A stretch of 57,809 nucleotides of DNA. It comes from Legionella drancourtii LLAP12 (GTDB taxonomy: Bacteria > Pseudomonadota > Gammaproteobacteria > Legionellales > Legionellaceae). Below are positions 7,840 to 15,079 of this stretch, piece after piece. Position 1 is the stretch's first letter. Every line of letters begins with the position of its first letter. The notes under the pieces are model-generated. The model made no database searches, had not been told where the DNA came from, and was given only the letters and a program-made list of their open reading frames with translations. Both the position numbers and the translations under genes were made by a program. The stretch is from positions 79,383 through 137,191 of the forward strand of contig NZ_JH413817.1 in NCBI RefSeq assembly GCF_000162755.2, read 5' to 3'.

Positions 7840-9378
7840 TTATTTTAAATGCTCAATAGAAATTAGCGGAATTGATATATCTAAAGGAAGATATCCTTCT
7901 GCCTGAAGAGATTCGTTAGGGTTTGGAAATCCATGAAAACCTAATCCCGACCATATTTTTCCCGATAACTCTGGCATCACAGGATAAAAGAGAACAGCAA
8001 AACACTTTAGCCAAAGTGTATGAGCTACCGAATCTTTGGGGTCCTGAGCGAGGAATAAAGTGAGATTATGATATATCTGCGTAGCTGAGTAATTTTCAGG
8101 CATGGTGATAGCATAGGATTGTTCAATTAACTCGTCATAGCGTGCTTTAATTTGCAGGGAATTTAAACCTGATCTAACCTTAATTGCCTGATTACCCAAT
8201 ACCTTTGTTAATCGTGTTGCCACTTGATTATGAAAGTTAATAAACTCATTCGTTTTAAAGTCATTGAAGATGTTATCTACGTTGATCTTTAATAAATAGA
8301 ATCGAAGAATATCGATTGAAACTTCATTTGCTAAGCTGTCTACCCATATAGCATGCTTTCTGCTCGTAGAGAATTTTTCACCATCTAAGGTTAAAAAATA
8401 GCTGGGAAGGTAATGAGTAAGACCTGGAGATTTGATGGTTATAGCATAGTTAAGTGTATTAATCATAAATGACATAATATTATCAAAACCAAAACTTGCA
8501 ACGGTTTCTACGTAACCTGGTTTATCAGTATGGAGTTCATCCAAAGGGTTTTTTTCTAATTGATGTTGCTCTTTGAATTTTTCACCAAGAGTATATAAAT
8601 AGTGAAAAAAATTACCATAAGTATAAAATACCGAATTTTTCTGCCCTGTTTCTACCCCCCAGGAAATTGGAATAGACAGTCTTGATGTATCTGTTTGTGA
8701 GCAGAGCGTGGCAACTTTGTCTAAAAGTACTTTGGAATTTGTTTTAGAAGATATTTGTTTTGTTAGCTCATGTGTTTGTATTGGTAAAAACATCGAGTGA
8801 ATTTTTTTAAGCTCAATCATATTATCGCTTGTTTTGCAGGATAAATTTTTTGCTTGTTCTGGTTTAAAATATAAGCCGCAATGTTCACAAATAAAGCTAT
8901 GAATTTTTTGTTCACAATTAGGACAATTCCCGGTAATAAAACTAGGAGGTAAAAAACCTCTTTCTTTAGTGAAAGGGTATGATTCTTGTTCAGATATAGT
9001 GAAAGGAATAATGCGATCATGTATTTTTTTAGCTATCTTAGAGAAGAGCTCTTTTTCATGAAGGGGATTTACAAAGTCATCTAGAGCAATGTTCATTTTT
9101 AGAAGATCTTGTTTAATACATTGATGATAATATTCGCAAATTTCCTCAGGCTTCTTATTTTCATCGAGCGCTTTTAGTAATACATAACTATCATAACTAT
9201 CTGTTCCACCATAAATATAGGCTTTATTTCCAATTTGTTGGTTATATCGTTTTATGACGTCAAGTTTGAGATAGGGGCCGCCTATATGTCCTAAATGAAG
9301 TCTGCCATTGGGGGTGGGAAAGACCAGATAGAGGAGGAGCGTTCGATTAATATTTGTTGATTTTCCTTTTTTTGACAT
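7840..9378 (-). CDS. methionyl-tRNA-synthetase-like enzyme of a hydrazine synthetase
   Basis: A 512-residue class I aminoacyl-tRNA synthetase homologue: YLVFPTPNGRLHLGHIGGPY (17-36) carries the HIGH-type motif HLGH (28-31), C152/C155/C164/C167 form the MetRS zinc knuckle, and LDGEKFSTSR (331-340) is the KMSKS loop. It lacks the C-terminal tRNA-binding domain of many MetRS proteins. Embedded between a LuxR regulator and a lysine hydroxylase, it is unlikely to be the housekeeping MetG. In Spb40/Tri28/PyrN-type hydrazine synthetases such a domain activates an amino acid with ATP and esterifies it to N6-hydroxylysine before rearrangement by the cupin; I infer this role. A strong AAGGAG ribosome site precedes the ATG, and the stop lies 12 bases before the hydroxylase. 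Confidence 0.85.
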   Translation of the reverse strand: MSKKGKSTNINRTLLLYLVFPTPNGRLHLGHIGGPYLKLDVIKRYNQQIGNKAYIYGGTDSYDSYVLLKALDENKKPEEICEYYHQCIKQDLLKMNIALDDFVNPLHEKELFSKIAKKIHDRIIPFTISEQESYPFTKERGFLPPSFITGNCPNCEQKIHSFICEHCGLYFKPEQAKNLSCKTSDNMIELKKIHSMFLPIQTHELTKQISSKTNSKVLLDKVATLCSQTDTSRLSIPISWGVETGQKNSVFYTYGNFFHYLYTLGEKFKEQHQLEKNPLDELHTDKPGYVETVASFGFDNIMSFMINTLNYAITIKSPGLTHYLPSYFLTLDGEKFSTSRKHAIWVDSLANEVSIDILRFYLLKINVDNIFNDFKTNEFINFHNQVATRLTKVLGNQAIKVRSGLNSLQIKARYDELIEQSYAITMPENYSATQIYHNLTLFLAQDPKDSVAHTLWLKCFAVLFYPVMPELSGKIWSGLGFHGFPNPNESLQAEGYLPLDISIPLISIEHLK

Positions 9379-9421
9379 TGGTTGGTACTCCTTAATTCCA
9401 TTTCAAAAATGATGGAGAACA

Positions 9422-10153
9422 TTAATTATCTTTTAATTCAACAGACAATTGCGTTCTAAATATACTTTCGGGGACTGTATTTAAAAAACCATAAGAAATG
9501 GCTACATCAATTAATTCATGCTTATTTTGCGCATTAAATTTATACCTTAATTGCTCCATATATTCATGAACGGTTCTAGCAGAGATATTAAGATATTGGC
9601 CTATCTGTTTAGCAGTTTTTCCTCTTAGCAAATAAAAAAGCACTTCTGATTGGCGGTCAGTTAATTTAATGTCATTAAAGCTTTGACTCAGCATATAGCT
9701 GTCTTGCCCAATGAGATTGTTATTAACTCCTTCGATTTTTGTTCTTGCAAGTAAAGAACCTATTTCTAGAGAGGCTGCATTGGTAATGTCTGCCCCATGA
9801 AAAATAGTACCAATACATTGATCACCGTCCATGAGTGGGGTTTTTGTGAATATATATGCCTTCCAAATCTGTCCGGCAAATGGATGTATATCTAGAATTC
9901 GCATTTTTTGTAATGAGTGGATAACTCTTTTATCCTGTTCTCTGAACATAGACGCAGCATTGATGGTATCACAAGGCATATCAAAGTCAGTTCGACCGAT
10001 AATATCTTCTTTATGGTTTAATCCTATGATATCAACGTAATCTTGATTAGCATGCATGAATACAGAATCCAGATCCTTGCAACCGCAGACACCTGGCATT
10101 TGATCAAAAAAAGATTTCATGTGGTCGCTAATCATTTGAACTTCCATTTTCAC
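9422..10153 (-). CDS. PAS-LuxR transcriptional regulator of the cluster
   Basis: The 243-residue product has an N-terminal PAS domain (about 15-130; GVCGCKDLDSVFMHANQDY, then GRTDFDMP and FHGADIT) and a C-terminal LuxR/GerE helix-turn-helix (about 160-220; LTDRQSEVLFYLLRGKTAKQ, then YLNISARTVHEYMEQLRYKF). PAS-LuxR proteins of this layout are numerous in Legionella. It is the first gene of the minus-strand cluster, 43 bases ahead of the MetRS-like gene, so it is probably the pathway regulator. The ligand is unknown; a PAS domain may sense the product or the redox state. A 21-bp palindrome lies about 57 bases upstream. Confidence 0.85.
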   Translation of the reverse strand: MKMEVQMISDHMKSFFDQMPGVCGCKDLDSVFMHANQDYVDIIGLNHKEDIIGRTDFDMPCDTINAASMFREQDKRVIHSLQKMRILDIHPFAGQIWKAYIFTKTPLMDGDQCIGTIFHGADITNAASLEIGSLLARTKIEGVNNNLIGQDSYMLSQSFNDIKLTDRQSEVLFYLLRGKTAKQIGQYLNISARTVHEYMEQLRYKFNAQNKHELIDVAISYGFLNTVPESIFRTQLSVELKDN

Positions 10154-10209
10154 ATAGGTTGAATTTAATAATATCCTGGCGTCATTATAACGATAAATTA
10201 TTTTTTCTC

Positions 10210-10230
10210 TACCCGTAACAGTTACGGGTA
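10210..10230. promoter_or_regulatory. perfect palindrome, candidate LuxR operator
   Basis: TACCCGTAA and TTACGGGTA (9-bp arms, 3-base centre CAG) form a perfect dyad between the regulator (start 10153) and the divergent gene fragment at 10250. There is no T-run on either side in the direction of transcription, so a terminator is unlikely. Size and position fit a dimeric HTH regulator's binding site for autoregulation of the cluster. Which protein binds is inference. Confidence 0.5.
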
Positions 10231-10249
10231 ATGGATGGGTTTTAAAATT

Positions 10250-10324
10250 ATGAATGCAACATTAATAAAATTGGAAGGAGTGGATACTCCGTGTCTGTTG
10301 ATTGATTTAGATAAACTAAAGTAA
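10250..10324 (+). pseudogene. N-terminal stub of a DSD1/D-threonine-aldolase-like protein
   Basis: A 24-codon frame encodes MNATLIKLEGVDTPCLLIDL and then DKLK before a stop. The pattern E/G-V/L-D-T-P-x-L-L-I-D-L-D-K-L is the conserved start of alanine-racemase-fold PLP enzymes of the D-threonine aldolase / D-serine dehydratase (DSD1) group. The rest of the gene is absent; transposase debris follows at once. It is divergent from the LuxR gene and may once have belonged to the pathway. Confidence 0.5.
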
Positions 10325-10338
10325 AATATATATGTGAA

Positions 10339-10645
10339 TCAAAAGTCGGCTAGTGGATAGGCTCTTAGCAACATAGCGGTGGCAAATTTACCAAAGATAT
10401 GGGAGAAGAGTAAGCCCGCAGATGATCGAACAAGCCCGGCAATTTTTCGCGCTATCTTAGCGGTGTAAGCATGGTTATGCTGAGCCAGCATAATAGGAAA
10501 CGAGTCCATTAAATACAGATCATCATCCTCTTCCGTGACTTGGGTTGCTTGTAAATTGGCAATGAGCTGACGAAAAGCGTCATGCAATCGGTTAACTCGA
10601 TGAACAAACGCAGCATATAGCGGAAGGGACGGGAACCAAGATTTT
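10339..10645 (-). pseudogene. DDE transposase remnant
   Basis: The frame extends upstream of its first methionine (SLPLYAAFVHRVNRLHDAFR) and continues with LYLMDSFPIMLAQHNHAYTA, a segment seen in IS4/IS982-like transposases around the first catalytic Asp (MDSFP). After about residue 55 the sequence loses resemblance and stops. No terminal repeats were identified. The exact IS family is uncertain. Confidence 0.55.
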
Positions 10646-10766
10646 AAATGATCAGACTTTTAATGTTTTTAAATCCTCTTAAGACTCCAAATAAAAATGG
10701 TTCTCGAACTATTTGCTAACACAGTAAAATAGAGTTTAAAGTAATAATGTATTTGTTGGAATTTGT

Positions 10767-10980
10767 ATGGATAATAATCAATCTATTCATGTAATTGATT
10801 GGCGTAGAGATGAATAATTTGCTCAATATCCTGAAGGAGCTCGTGATAAATCTTTATTATATTGTCCTGTTCACTTATAAAAAAGCTATAGAAAAAGGAA
10901 TAATTTAAAAAGCTCACTATGACATACCGGACGTATTACAAATGGAAACGATTTTTACAGTTAAGAAATTAGAATTATAA
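10767..10980 (+). pseudogene. decayed orphan gene fragment
   Basis: A frame beginning MDNNQSIHVIDWRRDE meets a stop at 10815-10817, then continues in the same frame as FAQYPEGARDKSLLYCPVHL before another stop. The sequence between stops reads like real protein, so this is a coding remnant with in-frame stops. I recall similar DWRRDE...YPEGARDK starts in Legionella proteins but cannot name the family. Downstream, to about 10980, only scattered open pieces remain. Confidence 0.4.
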
Positions 10981-11058
10981 ATTTAATCTACAAGCTATAG
11001 ATAATTTAAATCAAGTCTCTTTAATATTTCCCATCTTTTCGCAACGCTTCGATTCTGT

Positions 11059-11136
11059 TATCATACCCTAATTTGGGCGAGATTTTGAGTAAGATTCGAG
11101 TCCATACTATTTTAGTTTTATATAATCAATAAGCTA
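11059..11136. repeat. 78-bp direct repeat, right copy
   Basis: Same length and orientation as 1075-1152, about 79% identical by my count. Together the two copies enclose roughly 10 kb holding the biosynthetic cluster and its debris. They may be att-like scars, copies of a dispersed Legionella intergenic repeat, or ends of a lost element. Confidence 0.7.
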
Positions 11137-11143
11137 TATCAAT

Positions 11144-11166
11144 GTTCGATTCCGGCCCTAGCACCA
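11144..11166 (+). other. tRNA 3'-end-like segment (possible att scar)
   Basis: GTTCGATTCCGGCC followed by CTAGCACCA looks like the T-loop, 3' T-stem, acceptor strand and CCA of a tRNA gene. The 5' half of the T-stem does not pair and there is no cloverleaf upstream, so it is not a functional tRNA. Integrases often use tRNA 3' ends, and this lies immediately beside the right repeat. It could be chance. Confidence 0.3.
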
Positions 11167-11224
11167 ATTACACATTGAATTAAAACTACATAATGAGCAT
11201 CATTGTCCTTTAACAAGGTGTAAC

Positions 11225-11818
11225 ATGCCCAAAAATATTAATCAAAAGCAGTATTCAAAAAATGCTGATAATTCAATGACTAAATATCAATTCACCTTTA
11301 AATTGACTAGGCCATCAGCAAATTTAGAGAATGATCCCTCCGTGATGAAGAACCAATTTCACTTGGAATTTGATAAAACTACCAGGACGCTAGGCGATGC
11401 TGAGCCAGTGTATAAACCACGGAAGAAACGTTTGCCTCCCCTTGCCCCTTCAGAAACTAATGCGCCTAACAAGATAAAGAATATTTATATCACCACCCTT
11501 TATCACCCTTACTCATCTGCATCTGGAACTCCTTCTGGGCTCTATACAAACGCAAGCTCGCCAACATTCTTTAAGGCTGCGCAAAATAGGGATCATATTC
11601 CTTCTACACATAACCTTGATGCATCTGTAATTATGCCCACAAAAGCTGCTCTAATTCCAAGTATTAAGGCTGAAAAAATAAAAATTTCTAATTTGATTAA
11701 TGCTGAAATGATTGATGAGAAAAAATTAGACATCTCAACAATCAATATCTTAGCTAAAACATTTAATGTATCTGCTGAAAACCTGGAAACGGAATTATCC
11801 ACTGCAATACGCTGGTAA
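11225..11818 (+). CDS. orphan 197-aa protein, possible effector
   Basis: A polar, basic and proline-rich N-terminal half (KPRKKRLPPLAPSETNAPNK near residues 60-80) lacking a signal peptide or membrane segment is followed by a more ordered C-terminal third (IKISNLINAEMIDEKKLDIS, TFNVSAENLETELSTAIRW) that looks helical. The acidic residues close to the C-terminus are compatible with a Dot/Icm translocation signal, but weakly so. The gene has its own upstream AAGGTG ribosome site and sits at the edge of the mobile region. No family recognised. Confidence 0.5.
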   Translation: MPKNINQKQYSKNADNSMTKYQFTFKLTRPSANLENDPSVMKNQFHLEFDKTTRTLGDAEPVYKPRKKRLPPLAPSETNAPNKIKNIYITTLYHPYSSASGTPSGLYTNASSPTFFKAAQNRDHIPSTHNLDASVIMPTKAALIPSIKAEKIKISNLINAEMIDEKKLDISTINILAKTFNVSAENLETELSTAIRW

Positions 11819-11915
11819 ACAAACTCAGTCGTGCGAGATCTATGGGGGCAGACTCTCAACGATCTCGTCATAATTTTGTACAATCATATTTTGTTCAGGT
11901 ACATAACGCGTTCTC

Positions 11916-12050
11916 TTATTTCTTATGTAACTGCTTACGCCAGCTATATAGCTTGTTTTTAGCAACTCCTGTCTTACTGACTTATGGCCTTGCTCAATGA
12001 GCTCTATTGCTTTTATTTTAAATTCTTGTGTAGTTGTTGTTGCTCATCAT
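11916..12050 (-). pseudogene. IS3-type OrfA remnant
   Basis: In two frames one can read TTTQEFKIKAIELIEQGHKS and then GVAKNKLYSWRKQLHKK followed by a stop: the helix-turn-helix start of an IS3-family OrfA. A frame break lies between the two pieces, and OrfB is absent. The remaining sequence from 11819 to 12274 holds no other feature I can support. Confidence 0.6.
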
Positions 12051-12274
12051 AACTCCTCGCTACTGGAAACAATGTGTCTTGGAAATCGAGGGAAGATCAT
12101 CTGGAGCCAGCGACCGATAGCCTTGTTTTTTCTATAGTGAAATCAGGTAAATTTAAGATAAGATTATATCTAGGCACTTCAATCTCCTTTTGATCGCTAA
12201 ATCAATGATTTAGTTTAGACTAATTTGATTAAAGTGCCGCCTCATTTGGTGTAGAGCCAAAAGTAACCTAATAC

Positions 12275-13939
12275 CTATCTACATTGTGGAAATTTAAAGG
12301 CAACAATACGAGTACTCCAGTTTGGTTGAGGACCTGTGACTGGCGTATATTGGGTTGTATACCAAAATGTGCAGTCGTCTACCGGATCAATCGCCATACT
12401 GCTGTAATCACCCCAACGATTTCTGTCTAAACTTCCAATAAGTTGAGATCCTGCACCATAGACAACAGTGTTTTCTACACGCATCATGTTAAGAGGATCT
12501 GTCACTAGTCTTCCGGTATAACGTATGGATGGAAACATTCCAATACCTGAAATGCTATAACCCATAGCGATATCTCCGCGTTTGTCCATGGCAATACTAC
12601 CCATCCAACGACTGATATTATTATCACTAGGCTGCATATAAGTACCTTGCTGGAAGATAGCTGGAGTTCCCTGGTTATTCACCCGAATTTCATACCAACG
12701 CGTCCCTGAAGCCTGATTACCTACCTGAACATTATGATTTACCACCATGGATTGATAGCGACCAAAATTACGGTAAGCCAAGCGATACAACATTCGGTCT
12801 GATAGGACTTCAAGCTTATCATTTGTGCCAGGTTGGGGAATGCAATCTGCATTTGGATCATTACATACAATAGGATTAAAGGGCTGGACTGCAAGTGCAG
12901 TTGGTCCATTAAAACTGCTGTTTGCAGGCGTTTGCCAATCCACATGAAATTTCCAAAGGGCAATACTGTTTGGAAACGTATTACCTTGAGCATCCTGGTT
13001 AAGACCAACAAAATAGTTCGGAGATCCTGCGGGGGGCAACGTCTGTCCATCCAAATTAGAGGGAAGGAAATTACCTGCAGCTGGAACTGGTTGGAAGCAT
13101 TGCATCGGTCTTGCGGACAATCCTTGCAACATATTTGTTCGGTCAAGAGCACATGCTGCTGGACCACCTGCCGTCGGAATTGCGCCTACAAGATCTGGTG
13201 CACCACTAGGGAACATGACAAAACTCATGTAATAAGCATCAGGCCAAATACCAAGCTTACCGTAATCATTAAAATTAGTACCAAAATCAAACGCATAGCG
13301 ATTGTAGGTACCGGTTGCATCAGAAGTGGTAGAAACGGCCACGCATTGCATAAACGGCGCTGTGGTTACTGCAAATTGGGTCATTACCCAGCGATTAGCT
13401 ATTTGATCATAGACTACAATAGGATCACCGTCATTATCTGCCTCACAAGGTCCTCCAAATCCTTGCCATAAAGAATTTCCAGGGAACGGACCTGCGATTA
13501 GTTGCCCTGTTTGTTTATTAAAAACAGCAAAATTAACATTAACCCATTCAACTATCTGGGTTAAACCTACCGCGGCATTGGGATCTGGGGGACTAAACGC
13601 GGGTGAGAACCCCGGGAAACCTACTCCTAAACCCAAAAAATTCAGCATAGTAGTTGTTTCAAGCGGAAGGCCTGATAATTTTTGCAATGCTTTATCTTCT
13701 CCAAAGCGATATGGGGTTTTCAATTTGGGCGGCGCTGTAAACAAAGGTATTTCTCTAGCAACAGATGGAACATTAGACGTAACTAATGCCATTTCTCTTA
13801 AGGGCAGAGAAAGATCATGCATTACTTCGGGAATTTCTATAACGTTCATATTTGACTTGTCTGAGGCAAATACATCGCCCCACAATACTCCTCCAACAAG
13901 GTTAAACATGAGTCCAACAGTAACATTAAGTTGTTTCAC
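12275..13939 (-). CDS. large secreted protein of unknown function
   Basis: A 554-residue protein with an N-terminal hydrophobic signal (VTVGLMFNLVGGVLWGDVFA) and no further membrane segments. The body is rich in aromatic, Gly, Asn and Asp residues and contains repeated blade-like phrases such as DGDPIVVYDQIANRWVMTQF, GKLGIWPDAYYMSF, SRWMGSIAMDKRGDIAMGYS and WGDYSSMAIDPVDDCTFWYT, which suggests a beta-propeller-like exported protein. Several cysteines may form disulfides. It is 29 bases downstream of a beta-barrel protein gene on the same strand, so the two are probably co-transcribed. Proteins with these phrases occur in many bacteria without assigned function. Confidence 0.65.
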   Translation of the reverse strand: MKQLNVTVGLMFNLVGGVLWGDVFASDKSNMNVIEIPEVMHDLSLPLREMALVTSNVPSVAREIPLFTAPPKLKTPYRFGEDKALQKLSGLPLETTTMLNFLGLGVGFPGFSPAFSPPDPNAAVGLTQIVEWVNVNFAVFNKQTGQLIAGPFPGNSLWQGFGGPCEADNDGDPIVVYDQIANRWVMTQFAVTTAPFMQCVAVSTTSDATGTYNRYAFDFGTNFNDYGKLGIWPDAYYMSFVMFPSGAPDLVGAIPTAGGPAACALDRTNMLQGLSARPMQCFQPVPAAGNFLPSNLDGQTLPPAGSPNYFVGLNQDAQGNTFPNSIALWKFHVDWQTPANSSFNGPTALAVQPFNPIVCNDPNADCIPQPGTNDKLEVLSDRMLYRLAYRNFGRYQSMVVNHNVQVGNQASGTRWYEIRVNNQGTPAIFQQGTYMQPSDNNISRWMGSIAMDKRGDIAMGYSISGIGMFPSIRYTGRLVTDPLNMMRVENTVVYGAGSQLIGSLDRNRWGDYSSMAIDPVDDCTFWYTTQYTPVTGPQPNWSTRIVAFKFPQCR

Positions 13940-13968
13940 TATTTTTTACTCCTTGTAAAAAATCAATA

Positions 13969-14697
13969 CTATTTCTCATAACCCTTTGGTGCTGCGTTAG
14001 GAAATGTGTATCGGACACCAATTGAACCCATGTTATAATGTTGATTACTGATAGGAGTAGAGTCAAACTGACTGATCCCCTTCCAGGCAAGGCTTATTGA
14101 AATATTTGGGTTATATTGATATTGAACTCCAGTGCCATAAGTTAATGCAGCACTTGAATTATCTTGGTTGTACGAGCCGGGATTGAAAAAAATAGCACCT
14201 TGTGGATCATTTACAGATAAAGATGAAAATAATGCTGCAACTCCTACTTTAGCAAAAATATTTAATTGGTAATTATTAAGAGGAAGATATCCTACCAAAT
14301 TGCCACCAACAGATTGTGCATCAAGATGCCCCTTCATTCCGCCTGTCGCCGTTGTTATTTGCCCTGTAAACGTGCTTAAGCTCTGTTGTCCCCAATAAGT
14401 ATAATTTGCTTCAAGACCCAGATAAGAAGTAAAGCTATATCCTAAATCAGCATAAGCACCAACTTGCCCTCGAGTATTTAACCCATACACATCGGTCACA
14501 CCACCTGTTAATGTTCCGCCACTGTCTACAAATCCGGTAGCAGGAGCTACTACATAAGAAGGGCCATTGCTTGCTCCTATGCCCACTTCAGCATATGGAC
14601 CTTTTTGTATCGCGAATGCGAAACAAGGTAACATTAAAAGAGCTGTAACACAGCATTTACTACTAAAAGCCATTAAAAAATACTCCTTATTTTTCAA
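13969..14697 (-). CDS. outer-membrane beta-barrel protein
   Basis: 242 residues with a signal peptide ending CFAFA, then alternating-residue strands typical of an eight-stranded OmpA/OmpW-like barrel: GPYAEVGIGASNG, GAYADLGYSFTSYLGLEANY, NIFAKVGVAALF, SISLAWKGISQF and the last strand MGSIGVRYTF. An additional short tail (NAAPKGYEK) follows the last strand, unlike the usual terminal aromatic residue. First gene of a probable two-gene unit with the secreted protein at 12275-13939. Function beyond a surface barrel is not evident. Confidence 0.7.
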   Translation of the reverse strand: MKNKEYFLMAFSSKCCVTALLMLPCFAFAIQKGPYAEVGIGASNGPSYVVAPATGFVDSGGTLTGGVTDVYGLNTRGQVGAYADLGYSFTSYLGLEANYTYWGQQSLSTFTGQITTATGGMKGHLDAQSVGGNLVGYLPLNNYQLNIFAKVGVAALFSSLSVNDPQGAIFFNPGSYNQDNSSAALTYGTGVQYQYNPNISISLAWKGISQFDSTPISNQHYNMGSIGVRYTFPNAAPKGYEK

Positions 14698-14725
14698 AAT
14701 ATTAGGCCAAGAAAATCTTGGTTGA

Positions 14726-14962
14726 TTAACTATTTAGTCCATTTTTAACACTGCTCAGGACCTTTAAATGAGCCATGCTAAAATAACAGAAAAACACCTC
14801 GTTGTTAATTTTATAACGGAATAAAATACCGGGTTTTTCAACGGAAAATATCAGCTTTCCAAGCAGCAGAGTTTTACCTAGAGAAGTGAATGCTTTAAAG
14901 GGGCTTTGTTTTAACTCATTGAGCATATCCAGGAAGACAGAGAGTACCTCTCGACACGTCAC
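14726..14962 (-). pseudogene. ISL3-like transposase scrap
   Basis: Inside this 78-codon frame, MLNELKQSPFKAFTSLGKTL (encoded 14926-14867) is nearly identical to the segment of the transposase fragment at 1207-1428. The residues before and after it do not match any transposase. Only about 60 bases are recognisable. It marks another decayed copy of the same IS. Confidence 0.6.
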
Positions 14963-15079
14963 TTAAATAGGCTACGTAAAATAACGTTTTATTTTATGTA
15001 CTTACACTGGCCTAAATATTTTCATCGCTGTGCAGAAGTGCTAGGATAGCTCCTTAAATTACATAGGGATGGAATATCA

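Noticed and set aside
7840-9378. Housekeeping methionyl-tRNA synthetase (metG)
   Set aside because: Short, without C-terminal tRNA-binding domain, and embedded between a LuxR regulator and a hydroxylase; genomic context points to a biosynthetic paralogue.
10210-10230. Palindrome as rho-independent terminator
   Set aside because: No T-run on either strand after the dyad, and it lies between two divergent starts.
12833-13471. 212-codon plus-strand frame
   Set aside because: Antisense shadow of the secreted protein gene; no ribosome site and no recognisable protein features.
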